A stretch of DNA of 64,000 bases from Wenzhouxiangella sp. XN24 (GTDB lineage: Bacteria > Pseudomonadota > Gammaproteobacteria > Steroidobacterales > XN24): the NCBI RefSeq assembly GCF_011064545.1, contig NZ_JAAMFG010000034.1:558001-622000 (forward strand), written 5' to 3'. Shown piece by piece: positions 1-9,071 of this stretch. Position numbers and translations under genes: made by a program. Under the pieces are notes generated by a model. The model saw only the letters and a program-made list of their open reading frames with translations. It searched no databases and was not told the DNA's origin. The first letter of the stretch is position 1. Every line of letters starts with the position of its first letter.

Positions 1-43
1 CCATCGCCGCGGTGAGAAGAACAAGAACTAGTGAAAAATCCAA
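1..43 (-). CDS. lepB: Signal peptidase I, N-terminal fragment
   Basis: Only the first 14 codons lie in the window; they read MDFSLVLVLLTAAM, the typical cytoplasm-to-membrane start of LepB, the leader peptidase that removes signal peptides at the inner membrane. The start is TTG, preceded by a GGGGG Shine-Dalgarno-like run about six bases upstream. The position directly after lepA is the conserved lepA-lepB order. The catalytic Ser/Lys region is outside the window, so the call rests on the short N-terminus and on synteny. Confidence 0.65.
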   Translation of the reverse strand, partial: MDFSLVLVLLTAAM

Positions 44-76
44 AGCTTGCCCCCGATAACTCAAGCAGTGTATTCG

Positions 77-1870
77 TTATTTACGGTCGACCTGCAAGAC
101 GGACAGAAAGGCTTCCTGCGGGATCTCCACGTTGCCGACCTGTTTCATCCGCTTCTTGCCTTCCTTCTGCTTCTCCAGCAGCTTGCGCTTGCGGCTGACG
201 TCGCCGCCGTAGCACTTCGCCGTCACGTTCTTGCGCAGCGCCTTGACGCTGCTGCGCGCCACGATCTGCCCCCCGATGGCCGCCTGGATCGCAACCTCGA
301 ACATCTGCCGCGGAATCAGCTCGCGCATCTTCTCCACGACCTCGCGCCCGCGGCGCTGCGCCGCTTCCCGGTGCGTGATGATCGACAGCGCATCGACGCG
401 ATCGCCATTGACCAGGATGTCGAGCTTGGTCAGCGGCGCCGCCTGGTACCTGTCCAGGCGATAGTCGAAGGACGCGAAGCCCCGGCTGCATGATTTGAGC
501 CGGTCGAAGAAGTCCAGCACGACCTCCGAGAGCGGCAACTCGTATTCGACCTGCACCTGGCTCCCGGTGTAATGCAGGCGCTTCTGCACGCCGCGCTTCT
601 CTATGCAGAGCTTGATCACTGCGCCGACGTGCGCGTGCGGCACGAGAATGCTCGCGACGATGATCGGTTCACGGATCTCGGCGACGAGATTACTCGGCGG
701 CAGGCGCGAGGGATTGTCGACCTGCACCACCGCACCGTCCGTCTGCAGGACTTCGTAGACCACCGTGGGCGCGGTCGTGATCAGGTTCAGCTTGTATTCG
801 CGCTCGAGGCGTTCCTGCACGATCTCCATGTGCAGCATGCCCAGGAACCCGCAACGGAAACCGAAGCCGAGCGCGGTGGAGGTCTCGGGCTCGAAATGCA
901 GCGCGGCGTCGTTGAGCCGCAGCTTGTGCAAGGCGTCCCGGAAGTCCTCGTAGTCCTCGGAATTGATCGGGAACACCCCGGCGAACACCCGCGGCTGGAC
1001 CTGCTTGAAGCCCGGCAGGGGCGCGGCGCAGGGCCGTGCATCCAGCGTCACGGTGTCGCCGACGGGCGCACCGTCGATCTCCTTGATGCCGGCGATCAAA
1101 AATCCCACCTGGCCGGTCGAGAGCCGCTCGCGATCCGTCCGCTTGGGGGTGAAACAGCCGACCCGGTCCGCGTTGTGGCTGCGCCCGGTGGACATCACGC
1201 GGATCTTCGCGCCCTTCTCAAGCACGCCGCTGACGATCCGCACCAGCGACACGACCCCGACATAGTTGTCGAACCATGAATCGATGATCAGCGCCTGCAG
1301 GGGCGCCTGCGGGTCGCCCGTGGGGGGCGGGATGCGCGCGATGATCGCATCGAGGACGTCTTCCACGCCCTCGCCCGTCTTGGCGCTGGTGAGGACGGCG
1401 TTCTGCGCCTCGATGCCGATGATCTCCTCGATCTCGTTCTTCACGCGGTCCGGCTCGGCGGACGGCAGGTCGATCTTGTTGATGATCGGGATGACCTCGA
1501 GCCCCGCCTCCACGGCCGTGTAGCAATTGGCGACACTCTGGGCCTCGACGCCCTGCGCGGCATCGACGATCAGGATCGCGCCCTCGCACGCGGCCAGGGA
1601 ACGCGACACCTCGTAGGAGAAATCGACATGTCCCGGGGTATCGATCAGGTTGAGGTCGTAATCCCTGCCGTCGCGGGCGCGATAGCGCAGCGCCACGGCC
1701 TGCGACTTGATGGTGATGCCGCGCTCACGCTCCAGGTCCATCGAATCGAGCACCTGCGCGGACATCTCCCGGTCCGACAGTCCGCCGCAGACCTGGATGA
1801 ACCGGTCCGCCAACGTGGACTTGCCGTGATCGATGTGGGCGATGATCGAAAAATTGCGGATTTGATCCAT
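77..1870 (-). CDS. lepA: Elongation factor 4 (LepA), ribosomal back-translocase GTPase
   Basis: About 597 residues, the usual LepA length. The P-loop AHIDHGKST lies at residues 11-19, followed by the switch II motif DTPGHVDF and the NKIDLP guanine-specificity motif. The C-terminal LepA-specific domain ends in the basic stretch around [17 protein letters not shown]. LepA binds stalled or mistranslocated ribosomes and acts in initiation and elongation under ionic stress. I chose the ATG giving [17 protein letters not shown], which matches the family start; a GTG three codons earlier is also open. It lies upstream of lepB and downstream of the sigma-E operon, which is the common gammaproteobacterial arrangement. 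Confidence 0.97.
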   Translation of the reverse strand: MDQIRNFSIIAHIDHGKSTLADRFIQVCGGLSDREMSAQVLDSMDLERERGITIKSQAVALRYRARDGRDYDLNLIDTPGHVDFSYEVSRSLAACEGAILIVDAAQGVEAQSVANCYTAVEAGLEVIPIINKIDLPSAEPDRVKNEIEEIIGIEAQNAVLTSAKTGEGVEDVLDAIIARIPPPTGDPQAPLQALIIDSWFDNYVGVVSLVRIVSGVLEKGAKIRVMSTGRSHNADRVGCFTPKRTDRERLSTGQVGFLIAGIKEIDGAPVGDTVTLDARPCAAPLPGFKQVQPRVFAGVFPINSEDYEDFRDALHKLRLNDAALHFEPETSTALGFGFRCGFLGMLHMEIVQERLEREYKLNLITTAPTVVYEVLQTDGAVVQVDNPSRLPPSNLVAEIREPIIVASILVPHAHVGAVIKLCIEKRGVQKRLHYTGSQVQVEYELPLSEVVLDFFDRLKSCSRGFASFDYRLDRYQAAPLTKLDILVNGDRVDALSIITHREAAQRRGREVVEKMRELIPRQMFEVAIQAAIGGQIVARSSVKALRKNVTAKCYGGDVSRKRKLLEKQKEGKKRMKQVGNVEIPQEAFLSVLQVDRK

Positions 1871-1909
1871 GAAGGGCACGCAGCACGCCGGCGTCGTGCC
1901 GGCCCGACA

Positions 1910-2176
1910 TTATACCGGGCGCGAGCCTGTCGAGGGCGCCCGGAGGGCGGCATGCAGGCGCGCCGTATCCAGGAAATGCTTGCAGACGACCTCGTCGTCC
2001 AGGGCCAACACCGGGACATCGCGGCCGAAACGGCCCATCAGCTCGGGATCATCATCGATTTCGACCCGGCGGACGATTGCCCCGGGGAACGCGTCATGGA
2101 TGGCCGCCTCCATCTGTTCGCACAAGCCGCAGCGGCGACGCGTATAGAGCAGCAGTTCGGGGCCCGCGTCGCTCAA
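1910..2176 (-). CDS. Glutaredoxin-like (DUF836-type) thiol-disulfide protein
   Basis: A small thioredoxin-fold protein of about 88 residues. A beta strand ELLLYTRRR is followed by the redox pair CGLC, and a later DVPVLALDDEVV segment resembles the cis-proline (VPVL) strand of glutaredoxins. It probably reduces or glutathionylates protein thiols in the cytoplasm; the substrate is unknown. The TTG start overlaps the stop of rseC as TTGA, which suggests translational coupling to the sigma-E operon. An upstream in-frame TTG would add seven residues. In Pseudomonas this place holds the protease gene mucD, which is not seen here. Confidence 0.75.
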   Translation of the reverse strand: MSDAGPELLLYTRRRCGLCEQMEAAIHDAFPGAIVRRVEIDDDPELMGRFGRDVPVLALDDEVVCKHFLDTARLHAALRAPSTGSRPV

Positions 2177-2640
2177 GCGGGCGCCCGCCCCGCGCAACCC
2201 TCGCCTGCCGCGAGGCCGAGAATCACCGGCTGCAGCGCCGCATCGGCCGCCACTCGTCGGCCGTAGCGCCGCGCCCAGCCCAGGCCGAGAATCAACCCGG
2301 CCGCCGCACCCGCGATGGCGGCTAGATCGCCGCCGCCGGTGATCGTCGCGGCCGTGGCGCCCACCGCCAGCGCGGCGACCAGCGGCACGAGGTAAACGGC
2401 CGCCGCCGCGCGCAGCACGGCATCCTCGCCCAGGCCGATCAGGACCTGGTCTCCGGGTTCCACCGCGACAGAGCCGGTGGCGGCCCGCACCTTGTGGAGC
2501 CGGTCACCGAGCAATTTCCCCAGCACCCCGCCACCACAACCGCGGCCCTCGGCGCAGCGCGGGCATTCCACCTGGCGCCGGCAGGCGACCCAAGCCCAGT
2601 CGCCGTCGACCTCCAGGACCCGGCCGGTCTCGGTGATCAC
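2173..2640 (-). CDS. rseC: Sigma-E regulator RseC/MucC
   Basis: About 155 residues with the RseC layout: an N-terminal domain with a cysteine cluster (CPRCAEGRGC, near residues 20-30) and two hydrophobic segments at roughly 85-105 and 110-130 that place it in the inner membrane. RseC is a positive modulator of sigma-E in E. coli and is also tied to SoxR reduction with Rsx; the precise role here is inferred. The start is the GTG of a GTGA overlap with the rseB stop, so it is probably translated by coupling. It is the fourth gene of the rpoE operon. Confidence 0.88.
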   Translation of the reverse strand: MITETGRVLEVDGDWAWVACRRQVECPRCAEGRGCGGGVLGKLLGDRLHKVRAATGSVAVEPGDQVLIGLGEDAVLRAAAAVYLVPLVAALAVGATAATITGGGDLAAIAGAAAGLILGLGWARRYGRRVAADAALQPVILGLAAGEGCAGRAPA

Positions 2641-3632
2641 TGGCGCGCGACTGCGGCCGGCTGCAGGGCGCGGGCGATGCGCCGCACGGTGTCGGGCGGC
2701 ACCTCGCCCACGGCCGTGATCTGCTGCCCGTCCAGGATCAGCGTGAACGCATGGGCGGCACCCATGCGCGACAACCCGGCCAGGTCGCTGTCCGCCTCGT
2801 TCGCGGGCTCGACGAACACCGACACGGAAGCGAGGCCGTCCGAAAACACCAGGTGCTCGACCGGATGATCGGCGCCGGGCAGCGTGCGCACGCGTGACTG
2901 CGTGAGCCGGAAACCGGGCGGCGGTTCCTCCAACACCCAGGCGGCGGTTTCCGGGTCCGTATCGAACGGTGTCCTGGGCTGATCGTGCTTGTACCAGGTG
3001 AAGCCGTCGATCTCGACGTCGGGTTGCAGCCGCGCATCGGAAATCTCGGCGGACATCAACATGCTGACGAACTGGATCTGTTCGACCGCAGCGCCGTCGG
3101 GATCCAGCAACTGCACTTTCAGCGGCATGGCGGTCGCCGCATCGAGCCACAGGCGGTGCCCGTAGCGATAGCTGTCATGAGGGTGGATCTCGATGACCTG
3201 CACGACGCGCCCGAGCTTGTGGCCGGTGCCCGCCTCGCGAAACTCGTACCATTCGTCGGCCGCACCGGTATCGGAAGCGAAGGAACTGATCAGGGGCGTG
3301 CCGCGGTCGCCCCTGCGCCGCTCCACCAGGACCATGCGCTGGTCGGCGAAGATGCAGGTCACCCGGTCATTGTGACGCAGGATCTCGCGCCCCGGCTGGT
3401 CGAGAGAAAACAATCGCTCGGCAACATCGCCGTCCACCCGCCGGTGGATGACGTGCATCGTCTCCATGCGGTTGCCGACCATGTGCACGAAGGTGCCTTC
3501 GTAACTGAGCGTCTCGACCGCGGTTTCCATGCGCTTCAGCCAGTCGCGCGCGCCGTCCGCGAACGCGGCCGCCGGCAGCGCGCAGGCAAGGCACGCGAGC
3601 AGCACGGTGGAGCGGGAGAACGCCGCCTTCAT
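2637..3632 (-). CDS. rseB: Sigma-E regulatory protein RseB/MucB
   Basis: 331 residues. The N-terminus is a signal peptide with a hydrophobic core (LLACLACALPAAAFA) that sends it to the periplasm. The rest matches the MucB/RseB two-domain fold: an LolA-like large domain carrying WLKRMETAVETLSYEGTFVH and a smaller C-terminal domain. RseB binds the periplasmic part of RseA and protects it from DegS cleavage until lipopolysaccharide intermediates release it. The ATG overlaps the rseA stop (ATGA), so the stoichiometry of the two partners is likely set by translational coupling. Confidence 0.95.
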   Translation of the reverse strand: MKAAFSRSTVLLACLACALPAAAFADGARDWLKRMETAVETLSYEGTFVHMVGNRMETMHVIHRRVDGDVAERLFSLDQPGREILRHNDRVTCIFADQRMVLVERRRGDRGTPLISSFASDTGAADEWYEFREAGTGHKLGRVVQVIEIHPHDSYRYGHRLWLDAATAMPLKVQLLDPDGAAVEQIQFVSMLMSAEISDARLQPDVEIDGFTWYKHDQPRTPFDTDPETAAWVLEEPPPGFRLTQSRVRTLPGADHPVEHLVFSDGLASVSVFVEPANEADSDLAGLSRMGAAHAFTLILDGQQITAVGEVPPDTVRRIARALQPAAVARQ

Positions 3633-4255
3633 CGCGCGTTCCCGGTCTCCTCGACGTTCACGGCGGCATCCTCCGCATCACTCGCCTCGATCTCCATGCT
3701 CTCCGGCTGCGTCGCCTCGGGCTGGATCACGATGATGCGCGTCAGCGCGCCGCGACCGCTCATCGGCGGGGCGTATTCCGTGTGGTTGACGTAGTAGCGG
3801 GTCAGCCGGTCCGGGCCGCCGCCGGCTGCGCGCGCGGACTGGACGGCGAAGCGCTGCTCCGGCGCAGGCGAGGCGACTTCGGTCGCGGACAACGTCGGCG
3901 GCGGCGTCTCGTCGATCTGACGGCCGGGCAGCGCCACCAGGGCGGCCACGGCGACGGAGGCCGCCACGGCGAATCCGCCGGCCGCGCGGGCGAAACGGCT
4001 GCTGCGCGCCGGCGCGGCCGTCGCCGGCACGGGCTCCGGCTGCCTGTCCAGCTCGGCGCGCACCCGATCGACGAGGTCGGCGGGCCGGGCCGCCGGGAGC
4101 TCGTCGCGCATGGCGTCGCCGATCAGGCTGTAACGAAGCGCCGTGGACCGCAGCCCGGCATCGCGAGTGAGGCGGCGTACCGCCATTTCCGCTTCCGCGT
4201 CCGGCAATTCGCCGTCGAGCAGTGCCGAGAGCTGTTCGTGCACTTGTGTCGTCAT
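3629..4255 (-). CDS. rseA: Anti-sigma-E factor RseA/MucA
   Basis: About 208 residues. The N-terminal cytoplasmic anti-sigma domain begins TTQVHEQLSALLDGEL, a classical RseA/MucA opening that clamps sigma-E. A membrane segment (GGFAVAASVAVAALVALPG) lies near residues 90-110, followed by a periplasmic domain that binds RseB and is cut by DegS and then RseP; an rseP gene lies elsewhere in this window. I chose the ATG because it has GAGG six bases upstream; a GTG four codons earlier overlaps the rpoE stop as GTGA. The C-terminus ends in an acidic Glu/Asp-rich tail. Confidence 0.95.
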   Translation of the reverse strand: MTTQVHEQLSALLDGELPDAEAEMAVRRLTRDAGLRSTALRYSLIGDAMRDELPAARPADLVDRVRAELDRQPEPVPATAAPARSSRFARAAGGFAVAASVAVAALVALPGRQIDETPPPTLSATEVASPAPEQRFAVQSARAAGGGPDRLTRYYVNHTEYAPPMSGRGALTRIIVIQPEATQPESMEIEASDAEDAAVNVEETGNAR

Positions 4256-4263
4256 CGTTATCC

Positions 4264-4848
4264 TCACGTCCCCTGGTCGAGCAGGGGCTTCAATCGCTTG
4301 TCAATGGCTTCGCGCGCGCGGAAAATTCTCGAACGCACCGTGCCCACCGGGCACTCCATGGCCGCGGCGATCTCTTCGTAACTCAATCCCTCGATCTCCC
4401 GGAAAACGATCGCCGTTCTCAGGTCCTCCGGAAGTGCTTCGATGGCCTGGTTCACGGTCTCGCGAATCTCGTCGGTGAGTGCGAGACCCTCGGGTGTATC
4501 GTTCTCACGCAATCGGCCGTGAATCTCGTACTGGTCCGGATCCTGCAGGTCGAGATCAAAGTCCTCACCCCGGCGCTTGTTCGATGCCAGCTGGTTCTTG
4601 GCGGTGTTGATCGCGATCCGGTACAGCCAGGTGTAGAAGGCGCTCTCGCCGCGGAAAGACGGCAGCGCTCGATATGCCTTGATGAAGGCATCCTGCGCGA
4701 CGTCCTGGGCTTCGTCCGGATCCCGCACATAGCGGCCGACCAGCTTGACGATCTTGTGCTGGTACTGGCCGACGAGAATGTCGAACGCCGCTTTGTCACC
4801 TTGCTGGACTCTCTCGACCAGCAACTGGTCGCTGCTTTTCGTGCCCAT
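4264..4848 (-). CDS. rpoE: RNA polymerase sigma-E factor (envelope stress)
   Basis: About 194 residues, close to E. coli RpoE. Region 2 holds FIKAYRALPSFRGESAFYTW and the core-binding helix, and region 4 holds the helix-turn-helix YEEIAAAMECPVGTVRSRIF. It directs transcription of outer-membrane biogenesis and protease genes when released from RseA. The ATG chosen gives [18 protein letters not shown], which aligns with the E. coli start; a GTG four codons upstream is also open. It is the first gene of the rpoE-rseA-rseB-rseC operon. A sigma-E-type promoter lies about 40 bases upstream. The 5' end overlaps the 3' end of ygfX by about 53 bases. Confidence 0.97.
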   Translation of the reverse strand: MGTKSSDQLLVERVQQGDKAAFDILVGQYQHKIVKLVGRYVRDPDEAQDVAQDAFIKAYRALPSFRGESAFYTWLYRIAINTAKNQLASNKRRGEDFDLDLQDPDQYEIHGRLRENDTPEGLALTDEIRETVNQAIEALPEDLRTAIVFREIEGLSYEEIAAAMECPVGTVRSRIFRAREAIDKRLKPLLDQGT

Positions 4849-5389
4849 GCGGGCAAGCACCTCGGAATCCCGGCGAATCCATTCGCCACTCGGAGTGACC
4901 GGGGGCCGTGCGTGAAGTTCTCCCGGCCGGAGTGGCGATAACCGCGGCCGTCAACATTCTATCCTGTCCTTCATACAATCTCGCAATCACCATCATGCGC
5001 CGCCAATCATCCGGATGCATCGCGTCCCTGGGCAGGACGATGCGCCATATCGAGATGCCGTCGTCCCAATGCAAGAACATTGCGCAAGTTGTGACCACGG
5101 AACTCGGGCGTAGTTCCATGCCAAGGGGGTCGTGGCTTATACCGATACGCGTCCAGCCATGTGCTGCGCTCCAGCCGATGGCCCGCACGCCGGCGCCGAG
5201 CGGCGCCGCTGCCCGCCGCAGGGACAGGAACAGCGATGATCCGATCACCGCCAGGCCGATGACGGCAGGAAGATCCGCCAGCCACCAGGCCAGGCCACCG
5301 AGCAGGTGTCCGAGTGTCAGCCAGGCACCGAGCGTGCGGGAGGGCCCGACGCGAAACTCAAGTGGGCCGTCGTAAACACTCCAGGACAC
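4796..5389 (-). CDS. ygfX: YgfX-like inner-membrane protein with long C-terminal extension
   Basis: The 197-residue frame starts with GTG inside the sdhE gene. Residues 20-60 hold two hydrophobic segments ([18 protein letters not shown], then [16 protein letters not shown]), followed by a conserved-looking soluble part ending [11 protein letters not shown]. This is the YgfX/CptA layout, and the position next to sdhE is the family context. YgfX is a small membrane protein proposed to act on SdhE or the cytoskeleton. The last 55 or so residues are unlike the family, read through the rpoE promoters and overlap the rpoE start, so the true end may be earlier through a lost stop or a frameshift. 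Confidence 0.75.
   Translation of the reverse strand: MSWSVYDGPLEFRVGPSRTLGAWLTLGHLLGGLAWWLADLPAVIGLAVIGSSLFLSLRRAAAPLGAGVRAIGWSAAHGWTRIGISHDPLGMELRPSSVVTTCAMFLHWDDGISIWRIVLPRDAMHPDDWRRMMVIARLYEGQDRMLTAAVIATPAGRTSRTAPGHSEWRMDSPGFRGACPHGHEKQRPVAGRESPAR
4893..4920 (-). promoter_or_regulatory. Probable sigma-E autoregulatory promoter of rpoE
   Basis: On the minus strand a GAACTT -35 element (4915-4920) is separated by 16 bases from TCACTC (4893-4898), close to the sigma-E consensus GGAACTT with a TCTGA-like -10. Initiation would fall near 4886, leaving a leader of about 38 bases before the rpoE ATG. Autoregulation by this type of promoter is established for E. coli rpoE. A weaker sigma-70-like pair, TTGCGA (4981-4986) and TAGAAT (4956-4961) with a 19-base spacer, lies upstream. 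Both are inside the ygfX coding region. Confidence 0.55.
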
Positions 5390-5603
5390 GTGCCAGCGCC
5401 TCGTCTTGCGGATCCAGCCCGCCGAAAACCAGGGCGTTGACCTCGGGATCCTGCCGCTCGAGCAACTCGCCGAATGCAGCGCGCTCCGCGGCCGGGGCCG
5501 TCGGCCAGTCGCGCTCCAGGTAACGCACCAGCACCACGTCGAGTTCGCGCATGCCGCGGCGGCACCGCCAGCGCAACCGCCCGGTTTCGGCGGACCCCAT
5601 CAT
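5358..5603 (-). CDS. sdhE: FAD assembly factor SdhE
   Basis: About 81 residues, typical of the SdhE/Sdh5 family. The diagnostic motif RRGMRELD lies at residues 15-22, where the RGxxE core contacts SdhA. SdhE promotes covalent attachment of FAD to the succinate dehydrogenase flavoprotein in the cytoplasm. The chosen start is the first of two adjacent ATG codons, with a GGGAAGG stretch just upstream; an ATG eight codons earlier is also possible. The gene sits between sdhB and ygfX and its end overlaps the ygfX start by 32 bases. It is not a DNA-targeting antitoxin, despite the older CptB/YgfY toxin-antitoxin label. Confidence 0.93.
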   Translation of the reverse strand: MMGSAETGRLRWRCRRGMRELDVVLVRYLERDWPTAPAAERAAFGELLERQDPEVNALVFGGLDPQDEALARVLECLRRPT

Positions 5604-5659
5604 GCCTTCCCGTTCATCCGGATGCATGGCGGATTTCCGCAGGGAAGCGCACGAATCCG

Positions 5660-6442
5660 TTAATGCTGGCGTTCCGCCAGTTTCAGCTTGATCTCGGCGA
5701 TGGCCTTGGCGGGATTGAGACCCTTGGGACAGGTCCGCGTGCAGTTCATGATGGTGTGGCAGCGATACAGCTTGAAGGGGTCCTCGAGCGCATCGAGCCG
5801 CTCCCCGGTCGCCTCGTCGCGACTGTCCACGATCCAGCGGTAGGCCGCGAGCAGCGCGGCCGGGCCCAGGTAGCGATCGCCGTTCCACCAGTAGCTCGGG
5901 CACGCCGTCGAGCAGCACGCGCACAGGATGCACGCTGACGGCTCGTTGATCTTCTCCTGGTCGCTCTTGGACTGCAGGCGCTCGCGGTCGGGCGGCGCCG
6001 GGGTGCGTGTCTGGATCCACGGCTTGATGGAAGCGTACTGGGCGTAGAAGTTGGTGAGATCCGGCACGAGATCCTTCACCACGGGCATGTGCGGCAGGGG
6101 ATAGATCTTCACGTCGCCGCGCGCCTCCTCGATGGCGATGGTGCAGGCCAGCGTGTTCACGCCGTCGATATTCATCGCGCAGCTGCCGCAGATCCCCTCG
6201 CGGCAGGAACGACGGAACGTGAGCGTCGGGTCGATCTCGTTCTTGATCTTGATCAGCGCGTCGAGAACCATCGGGCCGCAGCGCTCGAGGTCCACCTCGT
6301 AGGTGTCCATGCGCGGCGTCTCGCCGCTGTCGGGATCGTAGCGGTAGACGACGAAACGCCTGATCTTCCCAGCACCCTCGGCAGCGGGAAAATGCTTGCC
6401 GCGGGTGATCTTCGAATTGGCCGGCAGCGTGAATTCAGCCAT
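5660..6442 (-). CDS. sdhB: Succinate dehydrogenase iron-sulfur subunit
   Basis: 260 residues. The N-terminal ferredoxin domain carries the [2Fe-2S] ligands in CREGICGSC with a downstream Cys. The C-terminal domain carries [12 protein letters not shown] for the [4Fe-4S] cluster and [14 protein letters not shown] for the remaining clusters. SdhB passes electrons from the flavin of SdhA to ubiquinone at SdhC/SdhD in complex II, linking the TCA cycle to respiration. It follows sdhA by 15 bases. The N-terminal extension before the ferredoxin domain resembles the alphaproteobacterial and mitochondrial form more than the enterobacterial one. Confidence 0.97.
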   Translation of the reverse strand: MAEFTLPANSKITRGKHFPAAEGAGKIRRFVVYRYDPDSGETPRMDTYEVDLERCGPMVLDALIKIKNEIDPTLTFRRSCREGICGSCAMNIDGVNTLACTIAIEEARGDVKIYPLPHMPVVKDLVPDLTNFYAQYASIKPWIQTRTPAPPDRERLQSKSDQEKINEPSACILCACCSTACPSYWWNGDRYLGPAALLAAYRWIVDSRDEATGERLDALEDPFKLYRCHTIMNCTRTCPKGLNPAKAIAEIKLKLAERQH

Positions 6443-6457
6443 GTGGGCTCATCTCCG

Positions 6458-8251
6458 TCAGTAAGTCCGCGCTTTCGGCGGGATGGGATCCGCGTCGCTC
6501 GTCAATGTCTGCTGATGGACCGGGCGATAGTCGATACCGACCTCGGTGGTCGCTTTTCGCCAGGCCAGCGTGTGCTTCATCCAGGCCGCGTCGTCCCGAT
6601 CGGGGAAATCCTCGCGCGCATGCGCCCCGCGGCTCTCCTTGCGATTCTCGGCGGAAGCGATCGTCACCAGCGCCTGGCCGAGCAGGTTGTCGAGCTCGAG
6701 CGTTTCGACCAGGTCGGTGTTGAACACCATGGAACGGTCCGCCACGCGCACGTCGTCGAACGACGCCGCGATCTTGCGCACCTTATCCAGGCCCTCGCCC
6801 AGCACGTCGCCCGTGCGGAACACCGCGGCATGATCCTGCATGGCGCGCTGCATCTCGTTGCGGATCTCGGCGGTGGGGCGGGAGCCTTTCGCGTGGCGCA
6901 GCTTGTCGAGGCGCGCGATGCTCTCCTCGCCGGCATCGGCCGGCAGCGGCGCATGTCGTTCGCCGGGCTTCAACGTCGCCCCGCAGCGCTTGGCCGCCGC
7001 ACGGCCGAAGACCACGAGGTCCAGCAGCGAATTCGAGCCGAGGCGATTGGCGCCGTGCACCGACACGCAGGCCGCCTCGCCGACGGCCATGAGGCCGGGC
7101 ACCACGTGCTCGGGATCGCCGTCCTTGAGCGTCACGACTTCGCCGTGGTAATTCGCCGGAATCCCGCCCATGTTGTAGTGCACGGTCGGCAGCACCGGGA
7201 TCGGCTGCTTCGTCACGTCCACGCCGGAGAAGATCCGCGCGGTCTCGGCGATGCCCGGCAGGCGCTCGTGGATGACCTCCGGGCCGAGATGCTCGAGGTG
7301 CAGATGGATATGGTCGCGATCCGGGCCCACGCCGCGGCCTTCGCGGATCTCGATGGTCATCGAACGGCTGACGACATCGCGCGAGGCCAGGTCCTTCGCG
7401 TTCGGCGCATAGCGTTCCATGAAGCGCTCGCCGTCCGAATTCGTCAGGTAGCCGCCCTCGCCGCGCACGCCCTCGGTGATCAGGCAGCCGGCGCCGTAGA
7501 TCCCCGTCGGGTGGAACTGCACGAACTCCATGTCCTGCAGCGGCAGGCCGGCGCGCAACACCATCGCGTTGCCGTCCCCCGTGCAGGTGTGCGCGGACGT
7601 GCAGGAGAAATACGCGCGGCCGTAGCCGCCGGTGGCGAGGATCACGCGGTGGGCGCGAAAACGGTGCAGCTCGCCGCTGTCGAGGTTCCACGCCATGACG
7701 CCGCGACAGGCGCCCTCGTCGTCCATGATCAGGTCGAGCGCGAAGTACTCGATGAAGAACTCCGCCTGGTGCTTGAGCGACTGCTGGTAGAGCGTGTGCA
7801 GCATCGCGTGGCCGGTGCGATCGGCCGCAGCGCAGGTGCGTTGCGCCGGCGGGCCCTCGCCCATGCGGGTGGTCATGCCGCCGAAGGGACGCTGGTAGAT
7901 GCGCCCGTCCTCGGTGCGCGAGAACGGCACGCCGTAGTGCTCGAGTTCGATGACCGCGTCGGGGGCTTCCTTGCACATGTACTCGATGGCGTCCTGGTCG
8001 CCCAGCCAGTCCGAACCCTTGACGGTGTCGTACATGTGCCAGCGCCAGTCGTCTTCGCCCATGTTGCCGAGCGCCGCGCTGATCCCGCCCTGCGCGGCCA
8101 CCGTGTGGCTGCGCGTGGGAAACACCTTGGTGACACAGGCCGTGCGCAGCCCCTGTTCCGCCAGGCCGAAGGTGGCGCGCAGTCCCGCCCCGCCCGCGCC
8201 GACCACCACCACGTCGTAGCTGTGATCGACGATCTTGTATCCGGCACTCAT
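6458..8251 (-). CDS. sdhA: Succinate dehydrogenase flavoprotein subunit
   Basis: 597 residues. The Rossmann FAD motif [14 protein letters not shown] lies near residue 15, and the FAD-linking histidine is in [13 protein letters not shown]. The catalytic region includes the HPTG motif and a conserved arginine in the [13 protein letters not shown] stretch; the late [15 protein letters not shown] motif is also present. SdhA oxidises succinate to fumarate on the cytoplasmic face of the inner membrane. Phrases such as [20 protein letters not shown] are close to the mitochondrial type. The start lies one base after the sdhD stop. Two flavinylation/assembly helpers (sdhE and an SDHAF4 homologue) flank the operon. 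Confidence 0.98.
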   Translation of the reverse strand: MSAGYKIVDHSYDVVVVGAGGAGLRATFGLAEQGLRTACVTKVFPTRSHTVAAQGGISAALGNMGEDDWRWHMYDTVKGSDWLGDQDAIEYMCKEAPDAVIELEHYGVPFSRTEDGRIYQRPFGGMTTRMGEGPPAQRTCAAADRTGHAMLHTLYQQSLKHQAEFFIEYFALDLIMDDEGACRGVMAWNLDSGELHRFRAHRVILATGGYGRAYFSCTSAHTCTGDGNAMVLRAGLPLQDMEFVQFHPTGIYGAGCLITEGVRGEGGYLTNSDGERFMERYAPNAKDLASRDVVSRSMTIEIREGRGVGPDRDHIHLHLEHLGPEVIHERLPGIAETARIFSGVDVTKQPIPVLPTVHYNMGGIPANYHGEVVTLKDGDPEHVVPGLMAVGEAACVSVHGANRLGSNSLLDLVVFGRAAAKRCGATLKPGERHAPLPADAGEESIARLDKLRHAKGSRPTAEIRNEMQRAMQDHAAVFRTGDVLGEGLDKVRKIAASFDDVRVADRSMVFNTDLVETLELDNLLGQALVTIASAENRKESRGAHAREDFPDRDDAAWMKHTLAWRKATTEVGIDYRPVHQQTLTSDADPIPPKARTY

Positions 8252-8252
8252 C

Positions 8253-8633
8253 TCAGCGTCCTCCGATGGCGATCTGCAGGATCGCGACGATGCCCACCAT
8301 GGCGGCGGCCGCGTGCAGGAACTGGAGCGTCACCAGCAGCGGCACCTTGAGCGCGCCCTTCACGTAGTCCTCGACTATCACGCGCGTGCCGAGTTGCGAA
8401 TGCCACGCGGCGGTCAGCACGAGCAGGGCCAGCAGGGCCGCATTGAGCGGCTGCGCCACCCAGGCGATCACGGCGCTGCGATCGGCCAGTTCCAGGCCGA
8501 GCAGGCAGATGGCGAACCAGGCCCCCAGCAAGGCCAGCGCCACGGCCGTGACGCGCTGCTGCCACCAGTGCTGGGTTCCCTTGCCGGCGGCGCCGAGACC
8601 GAGCGCGCGGCCCAACGGGGTGCGCAGGCTCAC
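8253..8633 (-). CDS. sdhD: Succinate dehydrogenase membrane anchor subunit D
   Basis: About 126 residues with three hydrophobic helices: around [40 protein letters not shown] and [20 protein letters not shown]. The histidine in [16 protein letters not shown] is the position expected for a haem b ligand, and the DY pair is the conserved SdhD quinone-site tyrosine region. With SdhC it anchors the enzyme and forms the ubiquinone site. The start is the GTG of a GTGA overlap with the sdhC stop; longer in-frame extensions upstream lie entirely within sdhC and are not supported. Confidence 0.93.
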   Translation of the reverse strand: MSLRTPLGRALGLGAAGKGTQHWWQQRVTAVALALLGAWFAICLLGLELADRSAVIAWVAQPLNAALLALLVLTAAWHSQLGTRVIVEDYVKGALKVPLLVTLQFLHAAAAMVGIVAILQIAIGGR

Positions 8634-9022
8634 GACGCACCGCCGAACAGGATCCAGGCCCAGGTGCCGAGCGTGAGCACCACGGCCACGACGATCACCA
8701 GCCGGCCCGAGGCATACACTTGGGAAATCTCGAAGCCCCGGCCCGAATCCCACCACAGGTGGCGCAGGCCGTTCGCGAAGTGGAAAAAGAAGGCAAAGCT
8801 CGCCGCGAACAGCAGCAGCCTGGCCGGCCAGGCGGCGAAAACCGCCACCGCGGTGGCATAGGCCTCGGGGCCGCTAGCGAGCGCCGCGAGCCAGGCCACC
8901 AGGGCGAACAGCCCGAAGGCGAGCACCGCCCCGCTGAAACGATGGGAGATCGACAGCACCGAGGTGATCTGCGGACGGTAGATCTGCAGGTGCGGCGACA
9001 GCGGCCGATTGCCAGCAGCCAT
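8630..9022 (-). CDS. sdhC: Succinate dehydrogenase cytochrome b556 subunit
   Basis: About 130 residues. The family signature RPLSPHLQIYRPQITSVLSI opens the protein, followed by SHRFSGAVLAFG, where the His-Arg pair belongs to the quinone and haem region. A second histidine in FFHFANGLRHLWWD fits the haem ligand. Three membrane helices are visible. The ATG chosen has a strong AAGGAGG nine bases upstream; earlier starts add an unlike, Arg-rich stretch. It is the first structural gene of sdhCDAB and lies 98 bases after the SDHAF4-like gene, with a perfect hairpin in the gap. Confidence 0.95.
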   Translation of the reverse strand: MAAGNRPLSPHLQIYRPQITSVLSISHRFSGAVLAFGLFALVAWLAALASGPEAYATAVAVFAAWPARLLLFAASFAFFFHFANGLRHLWWDSGRGFEISQVYASGRLVIVVAVVLTLGTWAWILFGGAS

Positions 9023-9071
9023 GGGCGAGATCCTCCTTGCCTGGACCTGGAACCGACCTGCCGGACCTCGC

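Noticed and set aside
2641-3150. N-terminal extension of rseC across rseB
   Set aside because: The extension is an alternative frame of rseB; the GTGA overlap at 2637-2640 gives the family start.
4796-5603. Toxin-antitoxin pair (YgfX/SdhE as CptA/CptB)
   Set aside because: The operon context with sdhCDAB and the RGMRELD motif support SdhE as a flavinylation factor; I see nothing that supports a toxin-antitoxin role.
6089-8350. Long plus-strand frame opposite sdhB and sdhA
   Set aside because: Antisense shadow; the minus-strand succinate dehydrogenase genes are fully supported.
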